Origin: an uncultured euryarchaeote
GTDB taxonomy: Archaea > Thermoplasmatota > Poseidoniia > Poseidoniales > Poseidoniaceae
Assembly (NCBI GenBank): GCA_937892945.1
Contig: CALBIL010000044.1
Span: forward strand, 38,284-102,283
DNA: 64,000 nt
Direction: 5' to 3'
Part shown: positions 19,135 through 26,452 of the stretch, in pieces
How positions within the stretch are numbered: position 1 is the first letter of the stretch
How the letters are laid out: the number at the start of each line of letters is the position of its first letter
Notes under the pieces: model-generated
Database searches by the model: none
Told to the model about the DNA's origin: nothing
Seen by the model: only the letters and a program-made list of their open reading frames with translations
Translations under genes and position numbers: made by a program

Positions 19135-20219
19135 TCCTCTTCTTCAGCCTCAGGCAAAGCCACCAATACATCGCTCAACATTTGTGCAGCATCTTCAATT
19201 TGGGTAAGGAGTGTAAGATCCGAAACAGCACCAGGGCGGCCCAGATTCCACATAAGATCTGAAACAACTTCTGTTGTTAATCGTGTCAATTCAAGAACCT
19301 GGGGATCGATAGGAACCATTGTATCAAAGCCATGTAAAGCAATGAGGTCAGGTTGTTCATCAAGGATAGAATCCATCACCCCTTCGACTTCATCTGCAAG
19401 TCCTTGAGCTTGTGCTTCAAGGATTCCTCCCATTGAGGAAGAGATCCCCAGATTCATGTTCTGTGCAATACTACCACCGAGAGGCACTCCACGTTTGGCT
19501 TGACTTGGAGAAGATGGCCCAGATGGAGCATGTTCTTGCGCCATATCCCCTGCATTGATTTGATTTGGAGCAATGAGTTCACCATCAGCACTTGCTTGTT
19601 CTACTAACTTATTGAGGGCTAAACGAAGCATGGAAGACATAGCAGAGGAATCAATTTCAGTGTTCACTTCCAAGCCTTCCGCCCCCATTTGCGAAAGGAT
19701 TTCATCGATGAAGTTCGTATTGATTTTTTCTGGCCCGACAAGCCCTTTCAGCATTGGAAGGGCCCATGTACTGTCGCCCATGGTCATTGAAACATCGAAA
19801 CTTCCCCCACCACCCTGTCCCGTCGCAACATCTGCTGGAGGAGCAACAAATTGCTTCCGGGTATGTTTGTGTAATTGATCAATTAAGACCTTCGTATCAA
19901 CTGGTTTTGAAATGACTTCTGAAACACCCGATTGAGCCGCACTCACTCGATATTCTTGCGAAACATTTCGTGTAAGAATGACCACACGGCATTTGAAAGC
20001 AAATTCCGGGTCCGACATCAAACGTTGTGTGGCATCGATGGCATCACCATTTTTCCATTCACCATCAAACAAAACCACTTCTGGCATAATGACAAGGGCT
20101 GTGCCTTCAGCCTGTCGAAGAGTGGCAGCACGAGTGATATCGAAGCCTTCACGCTCAAGCGTATTGGCAAGAAGGGAACGACGACCTTCATTTTCGTCTG
20201 CAACGATGACTTTGGCCAT
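19131..20219 (-). CDS. Response regulator receiver protein with long C-terminal extension
   Basis: Residues 1-120 form a CheY-like receiver domain: acidic pair at D8/E9, likely phospho-acceptor D52 in LFDGEW, the T in ILTRN, and K105 in ISKPVD. The remaining 240 residues have no recognisable DNA-binding or enzymatic output domain; they are rich in small residues, with a Gly-rich linker (TGQGGGG) and an acidic end (EAEEEE). No histidine kinase is adjacent, so it is an orphan regulator here. It shares an overlapping stop/start with the TVP38-type membrane protein. The ATG at 20219 follows a strong GGGAGGGAG ribosome-binding site that lies in a hairpin (see separate entry). Confidence 0.85.
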   Translation of the reverse strand: MAKVIVADENEGRRSLLANTLEREGFDITRAATLRQAEGTALVIMPEVVLFDGEWKNGDAIDATQRLMSDPEFAFKCRVVILTRNVSQEYRVSAAQSGVSEVISKPVDTKVLIDQLHKHTRKQFVAPPADVATGQGGGGSFDVSMTMGDSTWALPMLKGLVGPEKINTNFIDEILSQMGAEGLEVNTEIDSSAMSSMLRLALNKLVEQASADGELIAPNQINAGDMAQEHAPSGPSSPSQAKRGVPLGGSIAQNMNLGISSSMGGILEAQAQGLADEVEGVMDSILDEQPDLIALHGFDTMVPIDPQVLELTRLTTEVVSDLMWNLGRPGAVSDLTLLTQIEDAAQMLSDVLVALPEAEEEE

Positions 20220-20224
20220 AAACT

Positions 20225-20248
20225 CCCTCCCTTCATCTACAGGGAGGG
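20225..20248 (-). promoter_or_regulatory. Hairpin covering the ribosome-binding site of the response regulator
   Basis: On the reverse strand CCCTCCCT (20248-20241) pairs perfectly with AGGGAGGG (20232-20225) around an 8-base loop. The 3' arm is the purine-rich Shine-Dalgarno tract lying 5 bases before the ATG at 20219. When folded, the RNA would hide the ribosome-binding site. This is an observed inverted repeat; regulation of translation is inferred. Confidence 0.55.
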
Positions 20249-20322
20249 CAGTAGAGACTTGAACCTCACCCTTGACAAAGGAGATGAATGTTTAATTCGC
20301 GGGTTCGAGAAGTAAAGCCGAA

Positions 20323-21528
20323 TCAATTCCGAATAATTTCGTCTGGAGCAATCGATTGCCAAGCCATGATGCCACCTTCGAGATTATACAGCGAAGAGCC
20401 TTCATATCCTGCTTGTATCAACATCATCGCAGCCATTTGTGAACGCATTCCACTTCGACAAAGGACGACTACTTCTCGGTCTTTGGGGATCGAATCGGCC
20501 ATAGAGAGTACTGCCTCGTGATTAATTTGCAAATCACTTGAAGCAACGTGGGCTTGTTGATATTCGTGTTCAGAACGAACATCGAGAATGAAGGGCATCC
20601 AGCCTGTGTTCCTCCGCTCGACAAAATCAGTCATTGAAATCGAATTGAACATTGTTTTTGACGCAGAAGTTTCTCCTTCATCAATGTCACCCATTCGAGT
20701 CACCCTCATGCACCAAGCTTCATCATCAAACATGACAGTACTCAACGCTAAATCAGAAATAACTTCACGTTCAGAATTATGCGTGAACCGAAGTGTTTCG
20801 AAGGTCATTAATTCAGCATCATAGATGAGGAGTCGACCGTTGAGTACTTCCCCGAGTCCAAGAATAATTTTGATGGCTTCATTTGCTTGTAAGGAACCAA
20901 TCACACCGGGCAAAACACCGAGAACACCACCTTGCTCACACGAAGGAACAGATTGTGGTGGAGGTGGTTCTGAGAAGAGGTCTCGGTAACAGGGCCCATT
21001 CTTAAAATTGAAAACGCTTACTTGACCTTCGAATCGATATATAGAACCATACACCCAAGGTATATCATTCAAGAAGCATGCATCGTCAATGAGGTAACGT
21101 GTTGGAAGATTATCCGTCCCATCAATCACAACATCCCAGCCTTCACGAAAGATTGAGTCAATACGTTCTGGAGTCAAACGGATTCCAAAAGTAGAGATCT
21201 TTAATTCGGGATTCAATTCAAGGAGACGATTACGAGCAGATTCTACTTTTGGTTCCCCTATGGTGGAAGTCGAATGAATCACTTGGCGTTGAAGATTCGA
21301 GAGGTCGACTGTGTCATCATCTACAATCCCAATATGGCCTATTCCAGCCGCTGCGAGATAGAGAAGCACTGGACTGCCAAGACCTCCTGCTCCGATAACT
21401 AAAACGCTCGATTGACAAAGCAGCCGTTGTCCATCAAGCCCAACTTGGGGCAAGGTGATGTGACGCGCATAACGTTGAACATCAATATCCACAAGCAATC
21501 CCAAACTGCCCAAGCAGGGCTCGGACAT
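20323..21528 (-). CDS. MoeB/ThiF-type E1-like adenylyltransferase fused to rhodanese
   Basis: This 401-residue protein has an E1-like domain (about 1-250): RYARHITLPQVGLDGQ, the ATP-binding VIGAGGLGSPVLLYLAAAG, and DGTDNLPTRYLIDDAC. A linker leads to a C-terminal rhodanese domain (about 300-400) with LDVRSEHEYQQAHV and the catalytic loop VLCRSGMRS. Such fusions adenylate and thiolate the C-terminus of ubiquitin-like sulphur carriers (MoaD, ThiS, SAMP, Urm1) for cofactor and tRNA thiolation. Unusually, the zinc-binding Cys are mostly gone: the first C-x2-C reads CYRD and the second pair near HNSERE is missing. The conserved Cys in SCEQGGVLG is kept. Thioredoxin reductase follows 15 bp upstream in the same direction. 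Confidence 0.9.
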   Translation of the reverse strand: MSEPCLGSLGLLVDIDVQRYARHITLPQVGLDGQRLLCQSSVLVIGAGGLGSPVLLYLAAAGIGHIGIVDDDTVDLSNLQRQVIHSTSTIGEPKVESARNRLLELNPELKISTFGIRLTPERIDSIFREGWDVVIDGTDNLPTRYLIDDACFLNDIPWVYGSIYRFEGQVSVFNFKNGPCYRDLFSEPPPPQSVPSCEQGGVLGVLPGVIGSLQANEAIKIILGLGEVLNGRLLIYDAELMTFETLRFTHNSEREVISDLALSTVMFDDEAWCMRVTRMGDIDEGETSASKTMFNSISMTDFVERRNTGWMPFILDVRSEHEYQQAHVASSDLQINHEAVLSMADSIPKDREVVVLCRSGMRSQMAAMMLIQAGYEGSSLYNLEGGIMAWQSIAPDEIIRN

Positions 21529-21543
21529 AAACTCATTGAGAGG

Positions 21544-22470
21544 TCAATGTTGATCTTCAAGCCACTTTTCGACATCCATAGCGGCTTGACAACCCATGCC
21601 AGCTGCAGTAATTGCTTGTTTGTAACGGGTATCAACGACATCTCCGGCTGCAAAAACACCTTCAACCGAGGTCATCGTGTGTTTCTTGTGAAGAATATAG
21701 CCTTCTTCATCGACCTCGACTTGCCCTTCAAGGAACCCTGTGATTGGTTTATGGCCGATAGCGATAAAAGCGCCCGTGACATTGATATTTTCGGTTTTTC
21801 CATCTCTTGGATCTTCAAGTACCGCACCAGTCAAACCTTTTTCATCTGAAAGCCATTCCTTCACTTGGCGAAAGGTTTTGATTTCAATTTTCTCATGCTT
21901 GGCTGCTCGTTCATACATGATGGTTGAGGCACGGAAAGTATCTCGCCGGTGGACGAGTGTTACTTTGGAAGCAAAGCGCGTGAGGAAGGTAGCCTCTTCA
22001 CAAGCAGAATCGCCACCACCAATAACCATCACTTCTTCATTTTTGAAAAAAGCACCGTCACAAGTGGCACAGGTCGAAATTCCTCTCCCTTTCTGTGCTT
22101 CTTCACCAGGGGCATTGAGCCAAATTGATTCTGCCCCAGTTGAAACAATGATGGCTTGAGTGAGGAAGGTCTCACCTTCTACAATGACTTTGTAAGGTTG
22201 CTCTGAGAGGTCAACTGATTCGACATTTTGGTCACGGACTTCAAGTCCAAACCGTTCGGACTGCTCTCTCAATTCCATCATCATCTCAGGACCGCCAATA
22301 CCCTTTGGATATCCGGGGAAGTTCTCTATGTCCGAAGTAAGCATCAACTGACCTCCGGACATATAGCCTGCGAACATAAGTGGTTCAAGCATGGCTCGGG
22401 CTGCATACAGTCCAGCAGTGTATCCTGCAGGACCTGAACCGATGATGATGACATTGTGAACTTTTGACAT
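21544..22470 (-). CDS. trxB: Thioredoxin-disulfide reductase
   Basis: The 308-residue flavoprotein has the FAD motif IIGSGPAGYTAGLYAARA at the N-terminus, the redox-active CATCDGAFF near residue 136, the NADPH-binding VIGGGDSACEEATFL and the C-terminal FAD contact GVFAAGDVVD. It transfers electrons from NADPH to thioredoxin or glutaredoxin-like proteins in the cytoplasm. Length and motif order match low-molecular-weight TrxB of bacteria and archaea. It lies 15 bp upstream of the MoeB-rhodanese gene on the same strand, probably one transcript, which would couple reducing power to sulphur transfer. Confidence 0.96.
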   Translation of the reverse strand: MSKVHNVIIIGSGPAGYTAGLYAARAMLEPLMFAGYMSGGQLMLTSDIENFPGYPKGIGGPEMMMELREQSERFGLEVRDQNVESVDLSEQPYKVIVEGETFLTQAIIVSTGAESIWLNAPGEEAQKGRGISTCATCDGAFFKNEEVMVIGGGDSACEEATFLTRFASKVTLVHRRDTFRASTIMYERAAKHEKIEIKTFRQVKEWLSDEKGLTGAVLEDPRDGKTENINVTGAFIAIGHKPITGFLEGQVEVDEEGYILHKKHTMTSVEGVFAAGDVVDTRYKQAITAAGMGCQAAMDVEKWLEDQH

Positions 22471-22538
22471 GATATGTATCTCCTACAACCTTGTTACGAG
22501 CATTCATCACTTGAACATTGACATCGAAACGTTAGAAC

Positions 22539-22787
22539 TTATTCGATGGATTCGGATGTATCAATCGAGTTTTTCCGACCTTTAATTTGTTTAAACAGCC
22601 AACGAGAAAAGACCATTGAACACAAAAGAAAGCCGAGTGAAACGGGCCAAGGTGCTTCGGCGGAAGTGGAAAGAAAATAGGTGACTGCAAGAATTCCAAC
22701 ACCGTAGAACGCCCGGAAAATTGAGAAGACAATGAAGGAGCGAAACAAGGGGTTTGCACGTAATTGCTGAAACTTCGATGCTTGCAT
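22539..22787 (-). CDS. Small two-helix membrane protein, unknown
   Basis: This 82-residue protein has a polar lead (MQASKFQQL), a hydrophobic hairpin of two helices about 17-38 and 46-64 (FIVFSIFRAFYGVGILAV and VSLGFLLCSMVFSRW), and a basic, then acidic tail. A GAGGTT ribosome-binding site lies 5 bases before the ATG, and the gene follows ribH by 21 bp in the same direction, so it is likely the last gene of the riboflavin operon. I do not recognise the family. A role in flavin transport would be speculative; two helices are few for a transporter. Confidence 0.7.
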   Translation of the reverse strand: MQASKFQQLRANPLFRSFIVFSIFRAFYGVGILAVTYFLSTSAEAPWPVSLGFLLCSMVFSRWLFKQIKGRKNSIDTSESIE

Positions 22788-22808
22788 GTTGTAACCTCAA
22801 TGCTTGAT

Positions 22809-23207
22809 TCATTGGAGCATTGATGCGATTGCTGCAACAGCAGCTCGCGCATGCGCTTCGAGGCGTGGTTCAATGTGTTCTGGTTCGGCACCGGGACCGA
22901 TGATTCCCAAACCGATTGGTTTTTCATGAACCAATTGCAACTCAATGATGGTCTTGATGACGGCTTGACCCATTGCCAAGCCATGTTGAGTCTGTCCCTT
23001 TTCAATGATACCGAGGCATGCCGCTCCATCGATCTCGTCATCAGATAACTGACGGTCAAGGGCAAGGGGGACTTCCATTGCACCAGGCACCCAGACCACA
23101 TCGACAATCTCGAGACCGTGTTGTATTGCTTCTTCACGAGCCCAAGCGAGCATGCGTTCGATTTCAGCACGGTGGAACGAACCACAGACGAGGGCAATAT
23201 TTGGCAT
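22809..23207 (-). CDS. ribH: 6,7-dimethyl-8-ribityllumazine synthase
   Basis: The 132-residue protein matches archaeal-length RibH. It shows VCGSFHRAEIERML, the substrate-binding loop WVPGAMEVPLALDR and the catalytic-His region GIIEKGQTQHGLAMGQAV. RibH condenses 3,4-dihydroxy-2-butanone 4-phosphate (made by RibB) with the aminopyrimidine to give lumazine, the substrate of RibE. I chose the ATG at 23207 because GGAGTT precedes it by 6 bases; it starts 4 bp after the ribE stop codon. The gene is the fourth in ribB-ribL-ribE-ribH. The pyrimidine-branch enzymes are not in the window. Confidence 0.95.
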   Translation of the reverse strand: MPNIALVCGSFHRAEIERMLAWAREEAIQHGLEIVDVVWVPGAMEVPLALDRQLSDDEIDGAACLGIIEKGQTQHGLAMGQAVIKTIIELQLVHEKPIGLGIIGPGAEPEHIEPRLEAHARAAVAAIASMLQ

Positions 23208-23211
23208 ATCA

Positions 23212-23817
23212 TTAACTCCTTTTTCCTTCAAGAACACGTTCCACTGTCGCTACGATAGTCTGTGTTGTAGAATCGATTTCAAGATTGACGGCATCGCCGA
23301 TTTCTTTGTCGACAAGCGTTGTCAAACGAAGTGTTTCAGGAATAAGATGTAATGAAAATGTACCTTCGTGAACTTTTCCGATGGTTAACGAAATACCATC
23401 AACGGCAATGTATCCTTTCTCCATCACATATTTCGTGATACTGGAAGGAACAAGTACAGTGTAATCAATACTTTCACCGTGTTCTTTTTTAGAATGGAGA
23501 ATACCTGTATCCATGATGTGGCCTGAAAGTAAATGGCCGCCAATTTCATCTCCAAATTTCAAAGAGCGTTCGACGTTTACTTGCTGGCCAACGGTGAGAT
23601 GGCCAAGAGTGGTTCGAGTAAGTGTTTCTGAAATGACATCAAAGTCGACAACTGAACCTTGAATGGTCACTGCAGTAAGACACACACCATCAATTGAAAC
23701 ACTTGCGCCTGTTTCCAAGAGAGATGTATTTGGTAATTCGAGTTGTAAAGTATGGATACTCTGTTTATCTACAATGCTAAGCACTGTCGCAGTTCCTTGA
23801 ATAATGCCAGTGAACAT
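23212..23817 (-). CDS. ribE: Riboflavin synthase alpha chain (bacterial, two-domain type)
   Basis: The 201-residue protein begins MFTGIIQGTATV and consists of two homologous lumazine-binding barrels, about 1-90 and 91-190, with SVSIDGVCLTA in the first and YIAVDGISLTIG in the second. It dismutates two 6,7-dimethyl-8-ribityllumazine molecules into riboflavin. Methanogenic archaea use an unrelated pentameric enzyme instead, so this is the bacterial/eukaryotic type. The ATG at 23817 overlaps the ribL stop as TGATG, indicating translational coupling. Confidence 0.95.
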   Translation of the reverse strand: MFTGIIQGTATVLSIVDKQSIHTLQLELPNTSLLETGASVSIDGVCLTAVTIQGSVVDFDVISETLTRTTLGHLTVGQQVNVERSLKFGDEIGGHLLSGHIMDTGILHSKKEHGESIDYTVLVPSSITKYVMEKGYIAVDGISLTIGKVHEGTFSLHLIPETLRLTTLVDKEIGDAVNLEIDSTTQTIVATVERVLEGKRS

Positions 23818-24269
23818 CAAGCATCCTCCTCCGAATCCGATTGGGTAGATAGTTGAAGAATTCGAGCAATGATTTTACGCGTACCGTCCAAATCATCAGA
23901 CAATCCTTCGACACGAGTTACTTGGATATGGCCAAATCCGAGTTGATCTAATTTGGTACGGATTCGATCTTCAGCATGTTCTTGATCATATCCTAAAGCA
24001 ATGATATTAGGTTTGACATGAGGCAAGATGTCAAAGATTGGCACATTAGGTGGATTTCCAATAATCGCTTCATCAACTGGTTTCAATCCTTCAACCATTC
24101 TACGACGAAGTTCTTGACCGGTGACAGGTTCATGCTTGCGCATTCGCACAGTATCGTCATGGGCAACGACGACTGTAAGATGGTCGCCAAGCGATTTTGC
24201 TTGTTCCATATAGTGCAAATGACCTGCATGAAGTAAGTCAAAAACCCCGACCGCCATGACCCGCTTCAT
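23817..24269 (-). CDS. ribL: FAD synthase, archaeal RibL type
   Basis: The 150-residue protein is a cytidylyltransferase-like nucleotidyltransferase with the N-terminal motif GVFDLLHAGHLHYM (HxGH, residues in the first 25) and the motif KPNIIALGYDQ. RibL adenylates FMN to FAD in archaea, unlike the bifunctional bacterial RibF. Glycerol-3-phosphate cytidylyltransferase is a related possibility, but the position inside a riboflavin operon supports RibL. The ATG at 24269 follows GGTGAG closely; an upstream TTG at 24305 is less likely. The archaeal riboflavin kinase gene is not in the window. Confidence 0.88.
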   Translation of the reverse strand: MKRVMAVGVFDLLHAGHLHYMEQAKSLGDHLTVVVAHDDTVRMRKHEPVTGQELRRRMVEGLKPVDEAIIGNPPNVPIFDILPHVKPNIIALGYDQEHAEDRIRTKLDQLGFGHIQVTRVEGLSDDLDGTRKIIARILQLSTQSDSEEDA

Positions 24270-24332
24270 CTGCTCACCTGTTGTTGTGAAAGTATAGTCC
24301 CTCAAGGTTTTACCGGCATGCCGATGTTCCAG

Positions 24333-25043
24333 CTATCTTGTATTCAAGGCTTCAATTAACTGAGCACCTTCGATGAATGGAATGCCTCGCTCTTGCGCCC
24401 AAAGGCGTGCATCAGCAACTGAAAGGGCATCATCACCATCACTTTGCAACATCTCTGCTCCAATCACAACAGGCGTGAGACCTGCAAGGCGTGAAAGCCC
24501 AACGGCCAATTCAGTGTGGCCCTGTCTTCGTGTAAGGCCTCCTTCAGTTTCACGGCAGATCGGGATGTGGCCAGGAGTCCGGAATTCCTTACCGAGAGCA
24601 GATTGGGCATCTATTCCAGAAATCCCTGCCTCTGTCAACTCAGCAGATAATTCCGCAAATCGACGAGTTGTAAGCGCTCGGTCATGGTCAGTGATACCGG
24701 TATAGGTGTCTCGATGATTCATCGACAAGGTAAAAGCGGAACGAGCGTCATATTGTAAATCATTCGTGACAAGGTGAGTGAGTACTGGGAATTGATCGGT
24801 GAGAGACTTCTGCGTATGGAGATCTTGAAGGAACGGTAGAGAAAATAATTCTCCGATTTCATGCCCAATGGCGAGAAACAAAAGGCCCCCACAATCCATC
24901 CGTAATTGTCGCATTGTTGCTGGGACAGCACTTTGGGCAGGAAACAATAAATCTGTCTCTCCTTCTCTTTTTTCAGAATCAAATAAACACACAGGCATTC
25001 CGTTCTGGAAAGCGGTCACTGCGGCTTCGACTTGTTCGTCCAT
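24333..25043 (-). CDS. ribB: 3,4-dihydroxy-2-butanone 4-phosphate synthase
   Basis: This 236-residue protein shows the DHBP synthase pattern: DSEKREGETDLLFPAQ near the start (acidic metal/substrate loop), an internal TGITDHDRALT, and GGLTRRQGHTELAVGLSRLA near the end. It converts ribulose 5-phosphate to the four-carbon precursor of riboflavin. There is no GTP cyclohydrolase II domain. The ATG at 25043 is preceded by GGAGG at 7 bases; an in-frame upstream start (25118) would add 25 atypical residues. It is the first gene of the riboflavin operon, divergent from the endonuclease IV gene. I see no FMN riboswitch consensus in its 147-bp leader. Confidence 0.95.
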   Translation of the reverse strand: MDEQVEAAVTAFQNGMPVCLFDSEKREGETDLLFPAQSAVPATMRQLRMDCGGLLFLAIGHEIGELFSLPFLQDLHTQKSLTDQFPVLTHLVTNDLQYDARSAFTLSMNHRDTYTGITDHDRALTTRRFAELSAELTEAGISGIDAQSALGKEFRTPGHIPICRETEGGLTRRQGHTELAVGLSRLAGLTPVVIGAEMLQSDGDDALSVADARLWAQERGIPFIEGAQLIEALNTR

Positions 25044-25190
25044 GAACCACCCTCCGCGGCAGGAGTTCATCAATGGTCGTATGCAATTGATTAACGATGA
25101 GTCGTCCAAAAAAGACAATTTCGGCGGACAGCCAACGGAAAGGGGTTATCATAGGAAGACCCTTGGGTCGTTCCTGCGGAGTTGTGAATT

Positions 25191-26354
25191 ATGCCAATTA
25201 AACTCGGACCTGCAGGCGTTCCTTTGTCGTGTAAAGGACGTACAATCGTTGAAGGAATGGACGATATTATCTCTCTTGGACTCGAAACAATGGAAGTCCA
25301 AACCGTTCGCATGGTTGCTCCGCAACACTTTGAACAGTATTGGCAAGCCGGCGTTCTTGCAAACAAAACTGAGTTCGAGATGAATATTCACGGACCTTAC
25401 TATTCTGAACTTCTTGGCAACCGAGTCGAACGTGGACGCTCAATGACCAAAATTGAAACTACGCTGCAGGCTGCTCGAACCATTAATGCTCGGCATATCA
25501 CCCTTCACGCCGGCCACTATGGAGGGATGAGCCCTGGAAGTGCTGCAAATGAACAAGTTGCCAATGTTTTCGCTGGCATCGTCGATCGTGTTCATGAAAT
25601 TTGGCATGATGATGAAGATGAATTCCCAGTATTCCCTTGGATTAAAGATGGAACACCGTCAAAAATTGGTGTTGAAACATCAGGCCGCCAAGAATTATGG
25701 GGGAGCTTGGAAGAAGTATTGGAAGTTGTCAATCACGTTGAAGGTACAATCCCTGTACTCAATATCGCTCACATACACGCACGTGGCCATGGTAAGATGC
25801 GAACTTCGGAAGACTATGGCGAATTGTTTGATGAAGTTCGTGAAACAATCGGAACAAAGGAATTCTACTGCCACTTCTCTGGTGTAGAACATCGCTCCGG
25901 TAACGCCATGCATTACACACAAATCAAGAAGTCGGATTTGAATTTCGAACCACTTGCTGAGTTCATTGTTGAAGACGGTGGATGGCTCGATATTACTCTC
26001 ATTTCAGATTCACCACTCTTGGAACACGATGCTATGTATATGTTACAAAGCATCGAAAAGTCACGCCACCGACAACTTGAACGCAAAGCACGTGAAGACC
26101 GTCGTCGAGCACTTGCTGCTCAAACCGGAACCACACCGGCAGCATTAGCTGCTCGTGAGGAAGAAAGCGCCAAACTCGATGAAGAAGAAAACGAGGATGT
26201 TGAACAACAACCTGCTGAAGAAGAAAAGCCTATTGAAGCGAAAGCACCTGCAAAGAAGGGTGCTGCAAAGAAAGCGCCTGCAAAGAAGGCGGCGAAGAAA
26301 GAAGATGACAATATATTCGACCTCGATACTGATGATGATGACGATTTATTTTGA
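25191..26354 (+). CDS. nfo: Endonuclease IV-like TIM-barrel protein with H1-like Lys/Ala tail
   Basis: Residues about 1-285 form an AP endonuclease 2 / endonuclease IV barrel with metal ligands in INIHGPYYSE, TLHAGHYGG, GVETSGRQE, NIAHIHARG and YCHFSGVEH. The family cleaves DNA at abasic sites. After a charged linker rich in Glu, residues about 345-370 contain the Lys-Ala-Pro pattern KAPAKKGAAKKAPAKKAAKK, as in histone H1 tails, and the protein ends in an Asp-rich stretch (DTDDDDDLF). The typical enzyme has about 280 residues, so about 100 are extra. GGAG lies 10 bases before the ATG. A sugar-isomerase-like activity is possible but less likely. Confidence 0.85.
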   Translation: MPIKLGPAGVPLSCKGRTIVEGMDDIISLGLETMEVQTVRMVAPQHFEQYWQAGVLANKTEFEMNIHGPYYSELLGNRVERGRSMTKIETTLQAARTINARHITLHAGHYGGMSPGSAANEQVANVFAGIVDRVHEIWHDDEDEFPVFPWIKDGTPSKIGVETSGRQELWGSLEEVLEVVNHVEGTIPVLNIAHIHARGHGKMRTSEDYGELFDEVRETIGTKEFYCHFSGVEHRSGNAMHYTQIKKSDLNFEPLAEFIVEDGGWLDITLISDSPLLEHDAMYMLQSIEKSRHRQLERKAREDRRRALAAQTGTTPAALAAREEESAKLDEEENEDVEQQPAEEEKPIEAKAPAKKGAAKKAPAKKAAKKEDDNIFDLDTDDDDDLF

Positions 26355-26452
26355 AGTCTGCAAACTCTCAGACCCATCGGAAACCGCATCCTTGCACCTC
26401 TGATGAGTGGCAATTAACATAAGTGAAGTGGGCGGCGTTACGCTTGTTCTCT

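Noticed and set aside
20245..20320. tRNA-like T-arm motifs (GGTTCAAG on the reverse strand, GGTTCGAG on the forward) before the response regulator
   Set aside because: Neither has matching T-stem, acceptor and anticodon stems at tRNA spacing.
22532..23212. 226-codon reverse-strand frame over ribH and the small membrane protein
   Set aside because: Shadow of two better supported genes that have ribosome-binding sites and recognisable products.
25044..25190. FMN riboswitch before ribB
   Set aside because: I could not find the conserved multi-stem RFN boxes in the 147-bp leader.
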